64,000 nt of DNA, from NCBI RefSeq assembly GCF_015291625.1, contig NZ_CP030047.1, positions 1,860,001 to 1,924,000 of the forward strand, written 5' to 3'. The position numbers were made by a program, and so were the translations under genes. The notes beneath the pieces were generated by a model. The model did no database searches, was not told the origin of the DNA, and saw nothing but the letters and a program-made list of their open reading frames with translations. Shown one piece after another: positions 36,126-44,779 of this stretch (positions are counted from its first letter, which is position 1; the number at the start of each line of letters is the position of its first letter). Source of the stretch: Bradyrhizobium sp. CCBAU 53421 (lineage in GTDB: Bacteria; Pseudomonadota; Alphaproteobacteria; Rhizobiales; Xanthobacteraceae).

Positions 36126-36202
36126 GGCGGGGTAGCTCAGCTGGTTAGAGCACGGGAATCATAATCCTGGGGTCGGGGGTTCGAGTCCCTCCCCCGCTAC
36201 CA
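36126..36202 (+). tRNA. tRNA-Met (anticodon CAT), probably elongator
   Basis: A full cloverleaf can be drawn: acceptor GGCGGGG / CCCCGCT with a G-U pair at the end, D arm GCTC...GAGC, anticodon arm CGGGA-ATCATAA-TCCTG with CAT at 34-36, T arm GGGGG-TTCGAGT-CCCTC and encoded ACCA. The start GG with a paired first base and the absence of the initiator features favour elongator tRNA-Met; a lysidine-modified tRNA-Ile with CAT is the other possibility. Confidence 0.93.
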
Positions 36203-36275
36203 ATTCTGCGATTTTCTACGCCAAACCACGATTTCGTACGCGCTGTCGGTGCCGGTCGACTACTTGCGCGTTGTC

Positions 36276-37970
36276 TCATCCAGCGACAACCACCACCATG
36301 ACCGATCCCCAGGTCGTCAGCAGGATGTTGGAGATCGGATAGGCGGGCGTATAGCCGAGCACGACCACGGAGCTGCCCGAGCGCTCCTGGATGGCGGCCA
36401 TCGCGGCCGTGACCGTCTGCGCCCCGGTCAGTGCGCCGAGCAGGAGGATGGGGTTCATGCGCAGCACGAAATGGCCGAAGCAGAAGCCGACGATCTGCGG
36501 CAACAGGGTTACGACCATGCCGCCCAGAAGCAGGCCGACGCCCGACTCACGTATGGCGGAGAGGAAGATCGGCCCGGCATGAATCCCGGTCAGGCCGACG
36601 AAGGCAGCCAGTCCGAGCGACGTCATCAGGCTGATGGCGCCGTCGGGGATCCGGCCGAAATACGGCAGGCGGGTGCGGAGATAGCCGACTAGAAGTCCGG
36701 CGAGCAGCGTGCCGACGCTGGTGCTCAGCGAGATGGTGATTCCGCTAACCGTAAAGCTCACGAGAACGCCAACGAGGCCGCCGAAGAAGATTGCGAGTCC
36801 GAGCACCACGAAATCGATCGTGGTGCTCGGCGCAACGATGACGCCGATGCTCTTGGCCGCATTCTGCACCACAGTCTCCGGACCAACGATGCGAAGCAGA
36901 TCGCCGCGCTGCAGGTCTGTGCCGGCAGCGATCGGAAGCGCTTCACCGCCCCGGCTCACCGAGCGCAGATATAGGCCGCGCGTCCAGTCCTGTTCCAACG
37001 CCTGCTGGAGATTGCTGCCTGCGAGCTTGGCGTTGATCAGGAATACGTCTGCCGAGATCAGCGGGATATCGAGGAGCTCCCGGTCCTCCACCTCCTCCCC
37101 GCGCGGTCCGATCAGTTCGACGATGATCTGGCGCGGCGCCGACAGCGCGATCACGTCGCCTGCCGCGAGCACCGTTCCAGGCTCCGCCTCGAGGACGCGC
37201 CCGCCGCGACGGATACGGTGGATGAATACACGTTGCCCGGGCACGCGAGCTTCGGCGGCGGCAACTGTCAGTCCGACGATCGCAGCGTGAGCATCCAGCC
37301 GGTAGGCGCGCAGTTCGAACTTGCGCCAGGCCGACGCCAGGCCGGGCTTGGCGCGCGTGATGCCCAAGGCCTGTTCCAGCTTGAGCGCTTCCGTCTTCAG
37401 ATCGATTTTCAGCAGCGCCGGAACGACGATCGTGCAGAACGTGATCACGCCGGCATAGCCGAAGATATAGCAGACCGCATCCGCCACCGCGATGTGCGAG
37501 ACAAACAACGCGCGCTGTGCCTCGGATACTGGCAGGGAATTGACCGCGTCGGTCGCAGTACCCATTGCAGCGCTCTGGCTGAGCGCGCCCGACAGGAGGC
37601 CGGCCGCAAAGCCGGGGTCGAGCCGCAGTACGCGTGCCACGACGATCGCTGCCGCAAGGCCAGTGAGGCTCACGACAACGGCCATCAGCATCGGCTTCAG
37701 CCCGTCGCGCTTCATCGCGAGCACGAATTGCGGACCGACCGAATAGCCGACCCCGAACAGGAACAGCAGGAACAGGAACGATTTGGTCATGCCGGAGACC
37801 GGCACATGCGCGAAATCGCCGACCGCGAGGCCAGCGAACAGCGCGCCCGTCACCGGGCCAAGGCTGAAAGCGCCGATCCTGAAGCTCCCGATCCAGTAGC
37901 CCGCGGCGATCACCAGGAACAGCGCGAGCTCCGGATAACGAACGAGAAATTGCGCCAGCCAGCTCAACAT
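36276..37970 (-). CDS. aspT: Aspartate:alanine exchanger family transporter (AspT-like, copy 2)
   Basis: The product has 564 residues. Two hydrophobic halves of about five membrane segments each (LFLVIAAGYWIGSFRIGAFSLGPVTGALFAG... and ...GLAIFFGGLVGVLVSFTVSGITISLSTSVGTLLAG) flank a soluble region with two TrkA_C/RCK_C-like domains (VPGQRVFIHRIRRGGRVLEAEPGTVLAAGDVIAL and the following segment). This is the AAE family; AspT swaps aspartate for alanine. A start at ATG 37970 gives the same length as its paralogue. It lies 26 bases after the second aspT gene, in one unit. Confidence 0.87.
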   Translation of the reverse strand: MLSWLAQFLVRYPELALFLVIAAGYWIGSFRIGAFSLGPVTGALFAGLAVGDFAHVPVSGMTKSFLFLLFLFGVGYSVGPQFVLAMKRDGLKPMLMAVVVSLTGLAAAIVVARVLRLDPGFAAGLLSGALSQSAAMGTATDAVNSLPVSEAQRALFVSHIAVADAVCYIFGYAGVITFCTIVVPALLKIDLKTEALKLEQALGITRAKPGLASAWRKFELRAYRLDAHAAIVGLTVAAAEARVPGQRVFIHRIRRGGRVLEAEPGTVLAAGDVIALSAPRQIIVELIGPRGEEVEDRELLDIPLISADVFLINAKLAGSNLQQALEQDWTRGLYLRSVSRGGEALPIAAGTDLQRGDLLRIVGPETVVQNAAKSIGVIVAPSTTIDFVVLGLAIFFGGLVGVLVSFTVSGITISLSTSVGTLLAGLLVGYLRTRLPYFGRIPDGAISLMTSLGLAAFVGLTGIHAGPIFLSAIRESGVGLLLGGMVVTLLPQIVGFCFGHFVLRMNPILLLGALTGAQTVTAAMAAIQERSGSSVVVLGYTPAYPISNILLTTWGSVMVVVVAG

Positions 37971-37996
37971 CGTCTCAACACGGTCCCACGCCGCGG

Positions 37997-39688
37997 CTAT
38001 GTCATCATCATCACCAGCACCATGCCCCAGATCGTCAGCAGCGTGTTTCCGACCGCGTAGGTGACGGTGTAGCCAAGACCGGGGATCTGGCTCTTCGCGC
38101 GGTCGTTGATCATGCCCAGCGAAGCGGTCGTGGTGCGCGCGCCGGAGCAGCATCCGAGGAGGATCGCGTCGTGGAAGCGGAACAGGTATTTGCCGACGAA
38201 CATCGCCAGGATCAGCGGCACCGTGGTCACGACGACGCCCCAGAGGAACAGGCTGAAGCCGAGCTTTTGCAGGCCGGCGACAAATCCCGGACCCGAGGAG
38301 ATGCCGACCACGGCAATGAAGACGTTCAGGCCGACCGAGTTCATGAACCACACGGTGGGCGAGGGGATGCGGCCGAAGGTCGGGTGCACGGACCGGAGCC
38401 AGCCGAAGAACAGACCGGAGATCAGTGCGCCGCCGGAGGTGGAGAGGGTAAGCGGCACGCTTCCGATCTTGTAGACGAAGGCGCCGACCAGGGCGCCGAT
38501 CGCAATGGCCGCCCCGATGAAGGCGACGTCGGCAACGTCGGTTGCGCGATCCGGCCGGCCCAGCATCTTTGTGGTGGCAGCGACATCGGGAGTGCGGCCG
38601 ACCAAAGTGAGGATGTCGCCCCGGTTGATCTTTGTGTTCGGCAGGATCGGTATCTCGGTCGCGATCGCGCCCCGAACGATCCTGCGCAGAAATACGCCGC
38701 GCGCGCCCGGTTCTTTCGCCAGTTGCTCCAGCGTCTTGCCATCGACGTCCTTGCTGGTCACGTAGACATCGACGCCCTCGATCGGCACCGCGAGCAGCTC
38801 ACGATCGTCGACTTCCTCGGCCTGCTCGCCGATCAGCTGCACCAGCACGTCGCGGCGGCCGGCGACGGCGACGACATCGCCGGCATGAATCACGGTGTCG
38901 GAGGTGGCTTCCACGATCTTCCCGTCCTGCCGAAGCCGAAGGACGAAGATGCGATGATCGGGGATCAGCGCTTCTGCCTGCTCGACGGTCTTGCCGACGA
39001 CAGGCCCGCGCTCACGAACGCGGTAGGCGCGCAGATCGAACTGGTGCCAGGCCGTTCCCGGGCCGCCCAGCTCCTTTTTGCCGCCATGCTCCTCCTCGTA
39101 TTTCTTGCATGCGGCCTCGAGATCGATGCCGAGCAGCGCAGGCCCGAGCAGTGCCAGCACGATCGCCGACCCGACCGTGCCGAAGATATAGGTCACGGCA
39201 TAGGCAACCGGCATGGCATCGAGCAGCTTCTTGGCTTCGTCCGCGGGCAGACCAAGGCGATTGATGGCGTCGGTTGCAAGCCCCATCGAGGCGGAGATCG
39301 TCTGTGAGCCGGCATAGAGGCCGACCGCCGATCCGACGTCGTAGCCGGCGATCTTCGCGCCGAAATACGCCGAGAGCAGACAGAAGACACACACCACGGC
39401 GGCGAAGATGGCCTGCGGAATACCGTCCTGCGCGATACCGCGCACGAACTGCGGCCCGACGCCATAACCGATCGCGAACAGGAACATCAGGAAGAAGAAC
39501 GGCTTCAGCGGACCTGAAATGGTGATGCCGATCTGGCCGATGATGACCGCGGCGACCAGCGTCGCGGTGACTGCGCCAAGGCCGAGGCCCTTGTAGGTGA
39601 AGGAACCGAAATAGTAGCCCAGCGCCAAGGAGAGGAAGATCGCGATCTCGGGATAGGTGCGGAGCGTCTGGAAGAACCAATCGATCAT
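37997..39688 (-). CDS. aspT: Aspartate:alanine exchanger family transporter (AspT, copy 1)
   Basis: The product has 563 residues and is a paralogue of the neighbouring transporter, with the same plan: an N-terminal five-segment half ([32 protein letters not shown]), two central TrkA_C-like domains ([34 protein letters not shown]) and a C-terminal half. AspT takes in aspartate and exports alanine; with cytosolic aspartate decarboxylase this consumes protons and can build a membrane potential. It is the promoter-proximal gene of the pair and faces aspD. An FNR/FixK-like box lies upstream. Confidence 0.9.
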   Translation of the reverse strand: MIDWFFQTLRTYPEIAIFLSLALGYYFGSFTYKGLGLGAVTATLVAAVIIGQIGITISGPLKPFFFLMFLFAIGYGVGPQFVRGIAQDGIPQAIFAAVVCVFCLLSAYFGAKIAGYDVGSAVGLYAGSQTISASMGLATDAINRLGLPADEAKKLLDAMPVAYAVTYIFGTVGSAIVLALLGPALLGIDLEAACKKYEEEHGGKKELGGPGTAWHQFDLRAYRVRERGPVVGKTVEQAEALIPDHRIFVLRLRQDGKIVEATSDTVIHAGDVVAVAGRRDVLVQLIGEQAEEVDDRELLAVPIEGVDVYVTSKDVDGKTLEQLAKEPGARGVFLRRIVRGAIATEIPILPNTKINRGDILTLVGRTPDVAATTKMLGRPDRATDVADVAFIGAAIAIGALVGAFVYKIGSVPLTLSTSGGALISGLFFGWLRSVHPTFGRIPSPTVWFMNSVGLNVFIAVVGISSGPGFVAGLQKLGFSLFLWGVVVTTVPLILAMFVGKYLFRFHDAILLGCCSGARTTTASLGMINDRAKSQIPGLGYTVTYAVGNTLLTIWGMVLVMMMT

Positions 39689-39812
39689 GATGTCACCCGT
39701 TCATGCTGTCCCGGGGGCTTCGGCATGCGCCCGCATCGATCTCGCGCAGGCGGCCGAAAAAGGGCGAGCAACTGTATCGATCGACATCAGATGGTGGCTG
39801 GCAGGAAGGATG

Positions 39813-39826
39813 TTGATCTATGTCAA
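39813..39826. promoter_or_regulatory. FNR/FixK-type box near aspT
   Basis: TTGATCTATGTCAA: TTGAT and GTCAA half-sites spaced by four bases, as in FNR/FixK sites. The centre is about 131 bases from the aspT start. A class II promoter would start about 41 bases downstream of the centre and leave a leader of about 90 bases. Confidence 0.75.
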
Positions 39827-39943
39827 CCGCAGCCGCGAAGGCCTCGCGATTTCATCGTCTTGGCGACGCCACGCGTTAGCTTCATACGATTGCATGGTGA
39901 CGCGACCATCCGCCGCTGCGACGGCGTCGCCGGCGCGAGACCG

Positions 39944-39957
39944 TTGACATAGATCAA
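39944..39957. promoter_or_regulatory. FNR/FixK-type box near aspD
   Basis: TTGACATAGATCAA: half-sites TTGAC and ATCAA with a four-base spacer. The centre lies about 105 bases before the aspD start, so a class II transcript start about 41 bases downstream would leave a leader of about 64 bases. Confidence 0.75.
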
Positions 39958-40055
39958 GGCTCGTCACCGGCCGGCCGTCATGCTGAGCGCGATTGCGCAG
40001 GCGAGAAGCCTGTCCGCCTCCATTCCAACACCTTGGATCATCCCGGGAGTGTCAA

Positions 40056-41681
40056 ATGGCCGATCTGCTGACCTTAAAGAAATTTGAGGCGTTGAGCCCC
40101 TTCGAGATCAAGGACGAGCTGATCAACCTAGCGAAGAGCAATTCGAAGCGCAGTCAGATGCCCTTCCTGAACGCCGGGCGGGGCAACCCCAACTGGGTGG
40201 CCACGACGCCGCGTGAAGGCTTCTTCCTGCTGGGCCAATTCGCCATCACCGAGAGCAAACGGGTGATGGAGCATCCGGCCGGCATCGGGGGCATGCCTCA
40301 GGCAAAGGGTATTGCCGGACGGTTCGAGGCCTGGCTCGCACAGCACAAGGATATGCCGGGCGCGAGCTTCCTGACCGAGATGCTGCCCTTTGCGGTGAAG
40401 AAATTCGGTTTCGATCCCGACGCCTTCGTCCACGAGCTCGTCGATTCCATCATCGGCGACAATTACCCGGTGCCGGACCGCATGCTGGTGCATAACGAAA
40501 AGATCGTGCATGAATATCTGATGTGGGCGGTTTGCGGCGAGCCTCGGCCGGCCGGAAAATTCGACATCTATGCGGTCGAGGGCGGCACGGCGGCGATGTG
40601 CTACCTCTTCAAGTCGCTGAAGGCCAATCGGCTGCTGGTGCCCGGTGATACGATTGCGCTGGCGACGCCGATCTTCACGCCCTACATCGAGATGACGCAC
40701 CTGGAAGACTACGACCTGAAGGTCGTTCAGATCAGGGCTCCGCAGGAGAACAAATTCCAGTTCACCGACGAGGAAATCAAGAAGCTGGAGGATCCGAAGG
40801 TCAAGGCCTTCTTCGTCGTCAATCCGTCCAACCCTCCGGGAATGGCGTTGAGCAAGGAGACGATCGCCAAGTTGGCCAATCTGGTCAAAACCAAGCGCCC
40901 TGACCTGATGCTCCTCACCGACGACGTCTACGGCACTTTCGTGCACGACTTCCGCTCGTTGCTCGGCGAGTTGCCGCACAACACCATCGGCGTCTACTCC
41001 TATTCGAAGTATTTCGGCTGCACGGGATGGCGGCTCGGGGCCATTGCCATCCACGAAGACAACATCTTCGACAAGATGATCGCGAAGCTCCCGGACGAAG
41101 CGGTGAAGGCGCTCGACAAGCGTTACGGGCCGCTCACGCTCGAACCGCGCAAGCTCAAGCTGATCGATCGCATCGTCGCCGACAGCCGCGACGTGGCGCT
41201 CAACCACACCGCGGGATTGTCGTTGCCGCAGCAGGTGATGATGAGCCTGTTCTCGCTCGCGGAGATGATGGACGTGAAGAAGGCCTATCAGGCCGCCTGC
41301 ATGGAAATCGTCAACAAGCGCCTGTGGTCGATGCTCGACGGCCTCGGGCTTGCCGACAAGCTGATCCCTAATCCGAACTACGACGCCTACTATGCCCTGA
41401 TCGATTTCGAGTTCTGGGCCCGCAAGAACATCGGCGACGATGCCGTCGAGCACCTGAAGAAGAATGTCCATCCGCTGGACCTCGCGTTCAGGTTGGCCGA
41501 AGCCCACGGGATCGTGCTGTTGAATGGCGGCGGTTTCGACGCGCCCGAATGGTCGCTTCGCGTATCGCTCGCGAACCTGCCTGACGATGTCTATGACGAC
41601 ATCGGGCGTGGCGTTCGGACGATCGCCAGAGGCTATCGCGACGCCTACGAAGCAGCGACCGGGAAGGGCGCGAGGCGCTGA
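40056..41681 (+). CDS. aspD: Aspartate 4-decarboxylase / aspartate aminotransferase
   Basis: The product has 541 residues. This PLP enzyme releases the beta-carboxyl of aspartate to give alanine and CO2 (EC 4.1.1.12). The aminotransferase fold is clear: NPSNPPGMALSKETI, LLTDDVYGTF, and the PLP-lysine motif YSYSKYFGCTGWRLGAIA with Lys318. The N-terminal extension (about 110 residues) and length match AspD rather than plain aminotransferases. The ATG at 40056 follows GGGAG. With divergent aspT it forms a decarboxylation/exchange unit that uses up internal protons. A FixK-like box lies upstream. Confidence 0.93.
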   Translation: MADLLTLKKFEALSPFEIKDELINLAKSNSKRSQMPFLNAGRGNPNWVATTPREGFFLLGQFAITESKRVMEHPAGIGGMPQAKGIAGRFEAWLAQHKDMPGASFLTEMLPFAVKKFGFDPDAFVHELVDSIIGDNYPVPDRMLVHNEKIVHEYLMWAVCGEPRPAGKFDIYAVEGGTAAMCYLFKSLKANRLLVPGDTIALATPIFTPYIEMTHLEDYDLKVVQIRAPQENKFQFTDEEIKKLEDPKVKAFFVVNPSNPPGMALSKETIAKLANLVKTKRPDLMLLTDDVYGTFVHDFRSLLGELPHNTIGVYSYSKYFGCTGWRLGAIAIHEDNIFDKMIAKLPDEAVKALDKRYGPLTLEPRKLKLIDRIVADSRDVALNHTAGLSLPQQVMMSLFSLAEMMDVKKAYQAACMEIVNKRLWSMLDGLGLADKLIPNPNYDAYYALIDFEFWARKNIGDDAVEHLKKNVHPLDLAFRLAEAHGIVLLNGGGFDAPEWSLRVSLANLPDDVYDDIGRGVRTIARGYRDAYEAATGKGARR

Positions 41682-41821
41682 CCACGCACAATCAAGCCGT
41701 TTCGGGTGTGTCGCGCCGTCGGCCGGCTGCTATACCCCGATTGGGTGAGCCAGGTTGTCGCAAGTGATTTCGATTAGGTGGCACAAGCTGCACTGGCCAC
41801 CCCTCTTCACCGTGATCTACC

Positions 41822-42010
41822 ATGACGATCATGGCGAACGGCCGCGACACATTTAGTCGAATCGTGCGCGCAAGCCCGTCGGCTCGCGCTCGCGGCTGGT
41901 TGAACCATTGGCTTGAGGTCATCGACGGCGATTTTGCGTTCAAGGTGCTGGTCATGGCAGGCGGGGTGCTGTCGACCGCGGCGTTCGCCTTTGGATTGCT
42001 ATCGCTCTGA
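41822..42010 (+). CDS. Possible small membrane protein
   Basis: A frame of 62 codons begins MTIMANGRDTFSRIVRASPSARARGW and ends in a hydrophobic segment (FKVLVMAGGVLSTAAFAFGLLSL), a plausible tail anchor. A second in-frame ATG is at 41831. There is no clear ribosome-binding site and no recognised family. The surrounding 41682-42133 region, about 450 bases, holds nothing else that I can support. Confidence 0.4.
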   Translation: MTIMANGRDTFSRIVRASPSARARGWLNHWLEVIDGDFAFKVLVMAGGVLSTAAFAFGLLSL

Positions 42011-42133
42011 GCGAACCTTGCGTGCGCGCGCGCCCTTGGCGATATGAGCACCATTTCAGCACGGCGCGGATACGCCCGGCGGTGATGGATGCACTTCAGG
42101 CTGACTGCAAATTCGATCGGACGTCGAGACGTT

Positions 42134-42406
42134 ATGGCGGCAAGGTTCGGTATTGCGGCCTGCGCCACGATCTTTCTGTTCTGCTGCGCACAGCAGGCGG
42201 TTGCACTGCCGCTGACGCCTTTCCGTTATGAGGCCCAGGCTCAGCGTCATTGTCCCGGCGATAGCGTTGTCTGGCTCGATTTCCGCCGCGGACGCTATTA
42301 TCTCAAGGGGCAGAGCCGCTACGCCAGGGGCTTCGATGGCGGTTTCGTGTGCAGGAATGAAGCCCGCGAAAGCGGCTACCGGCGATCGCTGCTCGGTCTC
42401 CGGTGA
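42134..42406 (+). CDS. Small exported protein with conserved Cys pair
   Basis: The product has 90 residues. A signal peptide (GIAACATIFLFCCAQQAVALP) precedes a mature domain HCPGDSVVWLDFRRGRYYLKGQSRYARGFDGGFVCRNEARESGYRRS. The pattern (Cys-Pro near the start, VVWLD, a Tyr/Lys/Gly loop, then Cys...EA..GYR) recurs in small secreted alphaproteobacterial proteins that I remember only as hypothetical. The two cysteines may form a disulfide. The start at 42134 is placed directly at the signal peptide. Confidence 0.6.
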   Translation: MAARFGIAACATIFLFCCAQQAVALPLTPFRYEAQAQRHCPGDSVVWLDFRRGRYYLKGQSRYARGFDGGFVCRNEARESGYRRSLLGLR

Positions 42407-42442
42407 CGTCATCGGAGGCCCGCCCGGCGCTTGACTGCCGGC

Positions 42443-42843
42443 CTACCATCCGTAGTAGCGCGGTCGCGCGTAATAGGCCGGCGCGCAGCCATAGCTGCCG
42501 CCTGGCGAGCAATAGTCGCCACCGTATCCGTAACCATATCCGCCGCCGTAATAGGGATATCCGCTGTAGGCCGAACTCGCGACGGCTCCGCCGACGATCG
42601 CGCCGGCGGCGGCGCCCCATCCGCGATAACCCCATCCACGATAACCCCAGCCGCCATAGCCTCCTCTCCAACCGCGATAGCCCCAGCCACCGCCCCATCC
42701 GCCCCAACGGACCTGAACGGCGCTGTTGTCGACCGCGCCTTTCATGGCAGCGACGTTGGTCGGCAGCGGAGCCGCGCGGCTCGCGCTGACGCCGATCGTG
42801 CTCGCAAGCAGAACGAAGGCCAGCAAGGCTTTGGTTTCGTCAT
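42443..42843 (-). pseudogene. Gly/Tyr-rich exported protein with a frameshift near the start
   Basis: The reading frame from about 42830 down to 42443 encodes a signal peptide (ALLAFVLLASTIGVSASRA), a short polar part, and a region rich in Gly, Trp, Tyr and Arg (YRGWGYRGWG). The best start, ATG at 42843 with GGAGGA five bases before it, is one base out of frame: it reads ATG ACG AAA CCA, while one extra A (ATG ACG AAA ACC AAA GCC) would restore it. Thus a one-base deletion in an A run is probable. The alternative upstream starts are TTG/GTG codons without a ribosome-binding site. It is either a recent pseudogene or a sequence error. A perfect FixK-type box lies upstream. Confidence 0.7.
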
Positions 42844-42955
42844 GACGTCCTCCAGGCGCGGGTGACACGGGCCATAAATGATCGAGCGGCAGCCAAGTCG
42901 AGACCGGCTTCCAGTTCACGCTCAATCGAGCCTGTCAGCCGCCACCGACCGAAGC

Positions 42956-42969
42956 TTGATTTGAATCAA
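42956..42969. promoter_or_regulatory. FNR/FixK-type box upstream of the Gly/Tyr-rich gene
   Basis: TTGATTTGAATCAA has both consensus half-sites TTGAT and ATCAA. The centre is about 120 bases from the probable start at 42843 on the minus strand. It is 280 bases from the next plus-strand start, so the minus-strand gene is the likelier target. Confidence 0.8.
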
Positions 42970-43174
42970 ACTGGCCACGGATGCTTCTTGGCGGCGCAGA
43001 CGATCGACCCTGCACCTTGGGACAATTGCCGCGGACGGCAGTCCGACGCCTAATGCGACCGCGATCATGTCTCGTGATCCCGGCCGTGATCGCATCTCGA
43101 CCAAGCTGCGGCGGCCCCGATTCCTACCCCCGAACCGGGGCCGTTTCCCCTCCAAGAAACCGGACGCGCGACGC

Positions 43175-43188
43175 TTGATCTGGATCAA
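43175..43188. promoter_or_regulatory. FNR/FixK-type box upstream of the PerM-family gene
   Basis: TTGATCTGGATCAA is a perfect match to TTGAT-N4-ATCAA. The centre is about 75 bases before the TTG start of the membrane protein, so a class II promoter would leave a leader of about 33 bases. The 412-base gap from 42844 to 43255 contains this box, the other box and little else. Confidence 0.85.
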
Positions 43189-43255
43189 GCCTCATGTGGA
43201 GAGGCGATGACACTGCTTCCCGTGTGCCTGCTGACGCTCAATCGAAAGCACGCTC

Positions 43256-44335
43256 TTGAGAACCCTTCGCCAGCTCGTGGCCGGAGACGAATTCATCCAG
43301 CTGGCAATTCGCCTCGGATTGCTGGCGCTGCTGATCTACTGGTCGTTCGTCCTGGTCCGCCCGTTCGTGCCGATCCTGGCCTGGAGCGTGGTGCTCGCGG
43401 TCGCGCTCTATCCGGTCTTCAATTGGCTCACAGGGGCGCTCGGTGGCCGCGCGGGCCTTGCGGCTCTCGTTCTGACCCTGGTTACACTAGGTGTCGTCAT
43501 CGGGCCGGCGGCCTGGCTCGGCATCGGGGCGGTGGAGGGCGTGAGGGAGCTCGCCGGACAACTCAGCGCCGGTAATGTTCTCGTGCCGTCGCCGTGGCCG
43601 GAGGTCAAGGCCTGGCCGCTGATCGGCGGTCCGCTGTACGACTTTTGGGATAGGGCGTCGACCAATCTGCGCGCGGTGCTGCGCGAGGTCGTGCCGCATC
43701 TGAAGCCGCTCGCAGGGCTGTTGTTTGCGTTCGCAAGCAATGCGGGCGTCGGGATGCTTAAGTTTCTGCTGGCGGTCGCCCTCGCGGGGTTTCTGTTTCC
43801 CCACGGCCGGCAGCTTGCTGCCGCATGCCGGAGCTTCCTGTCCCGCGTCGTGCCGGAGCAGAGCGAGCACTTCCTCGACCTTGCGGGCGCGACCATCCGG
43901 GCGGTCTCCCAGGGCGTTATCGGCGTCGCCGTCCTGCAATCATTGCTGGCCGGGGTCGGCTTCAAGCTGGCGGGGATACCGAACGCCGGGTTGCTGGCAT
44001 TTGTCGTGATGCTGCTCGCGATCGTGCAGATCGGGGCGGCGATCGTGCTGCTTCCCGTCATCATCTGGCTCTGGTCGGCCAAGGACTTCACGACGGCGCT
44101 TGCTTTCACGTTGTTCTTCCTGGTCGTCGGCGTCCTCGACAATGTGCTCAAGCCGCTGGTCATGGGGCGTGGCCTGACCACGCCGGCGCTCGTCATATTC
44201 GTCGGCGTGATCGGCGGGACGCTTGCCCACGGCATCGTGGGCCTGTTCATCGGGCCGATCATTCTCGCAGTCGCCTGGGAGCTGGTCACGGCTTGGATCC
44301 GGGACGACCGTGCCCGGCTTGCAGGACAACAGTGA
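43256..44335 (+). CDS. AI-2E/PerM-family membrane protein
   Basis: The product has 359 residues with about eight membrane segments. The family pattern is visible: RLGLLALLIYWSFVLVRPFVPILAWSVVLAVALYPVFNWL near the start, LAGATIRAVSQGVIGVAVLQSLLAGVGFKLAGIPNAGLLAFVVMLLAIVQIG, and the C-terminal GLTTPALVIFVGVIGGTLAHGIVGLFIGPIILAVAWEL. The family (PerM, also called AI-2E transporters) contains permeases and Na+/H+ antiporters, so the substrate is unclear. The start is taken at TTG 43256; a GTG at 43277 is possible. The stop overlaps the next start by one base. Confidence 0.85.
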   Translation: MRTLRQLVAGDEFIQLAIRLGLLALLIYWSFVLVRPFVPILAWSVVLAVALYPVFNWLTGALGGRAGLAALVLTLVTLGVVIGPAAWLGIGAVEGVRELAGQLSAGNVLVPSPWPEVKAWPLIGGPLYDFWDRASTNLRAVLREVVPHLKPLAGLLFAFASNAGVGMLKFLLAVALAGFLFPHGRQLAAACRSFLSRVVPEQSEHFLDLAGATIRAVSQGVIGVAVLQSLLAGVGFKLAGIPNAGLLAFVVMLLAIVQIGAAIVLLPVIIWLWSAKDFTTALAFTLFFLVVGVLDNVLKPLVMGRGLTTPALVIFVGVIGGTLAHGIVGLFIGPIILAVAWELVTAWIRDDRARLAGQQ

Positions 44336-44772
44336 TGCTATTTCAGCTCATCGTGGGATCGGCGGTCAGTGCGATCAACATCGTGATTCATTCGTTGTTC
44401 ACCGTCGGGGTGATCGGATTGCTGCGGAACGTCACCCTGAGCGCCACCGGCCGGTTCGGGCTGCAGCTCAGCGGCGTGATGGTGGCGGCGGCGCTGATCC
44501 TGATGGTGGCGCACACATTGGAGATCGTGGTGTGGTCGCTGGCCTATCTGGCGGCTGGCGCAGCACCCGCCGGCAGCGATCTGCTCTATTTCGCCTTTGT
44601 GAACTACACGACGCTCGGTTACGGCGACGTCGTTCCGGTCAAGGAGTGGCGGCTGATCGGACCGATGGCGGCCATGAACGGCATTCTGATGTTCGGCTGG
44701 TCGACTGCGGTCCTGTTCGAGGTGCTGCAGAAGACCATCGAGCGCCAGGGCGGGCTCGCGAAATCCCCCTAA
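44335..44772 (+). CDS. Two-TM potassium channel-like protein
   Basis: The product has 145 residues with a K+-channel selectivity filter, TLGYGD, in NYTTLGYGDVVPV, placed between hydrophobic segments of the Ion_trans_2 type. An additional hydrophobic stretch occupies residues 1-30, so at least three membrane-spanning helices are likely. No regulatory RCK domain follows the pore. The ATG at 44335 overlaps the upstream stop, so it is coupled to the PerM-family gene and shares its FixK-like box. Confidence 0.85.
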   Translation: MLFQLIVGSAVSAINIVIHSLFTVGVIGLLRNVTLSATGRFGLQLSGVMVAAALILMVAHTLEIVVWSLAYLAAGAAPAGSDLLYFAFVNYTTLGYGDVVPVKEWRLIGPMAAMNGILMFGWSTAVLFEVLQKTIERQGGLAKSP

Positions 44773-44779
44773 GTCGCGC

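Larger units (their letters stand above)
39689..40055. other. Divergent aspT/aspD control region
   Basis: This 367-base gap separates divergent aspT and aspD. Two FNR/FixK-type palindromes lie in it, one about 125 bases from the aspT start and the other about 99 bases from the aspD start. No other gene or hairpin was seen. Confidence 0.75.

Noticed and set aside
36180..36202. tRNA 3' end as an attachment site
   Set aside because: No second copy and no integrase in the window; kept only as a possible island border.
37971..38351. Extension of the second aspT gene into the first on the minus strand
   Set aside because: It is out of frame with the neighbour's coding and has no membrane pattern; the proper start is 37970.
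41692..42168. 158-codon minus-strand frame after aspD
   Set aside because: It overlaps the signal-peptide gene region and shows no family or start signal.
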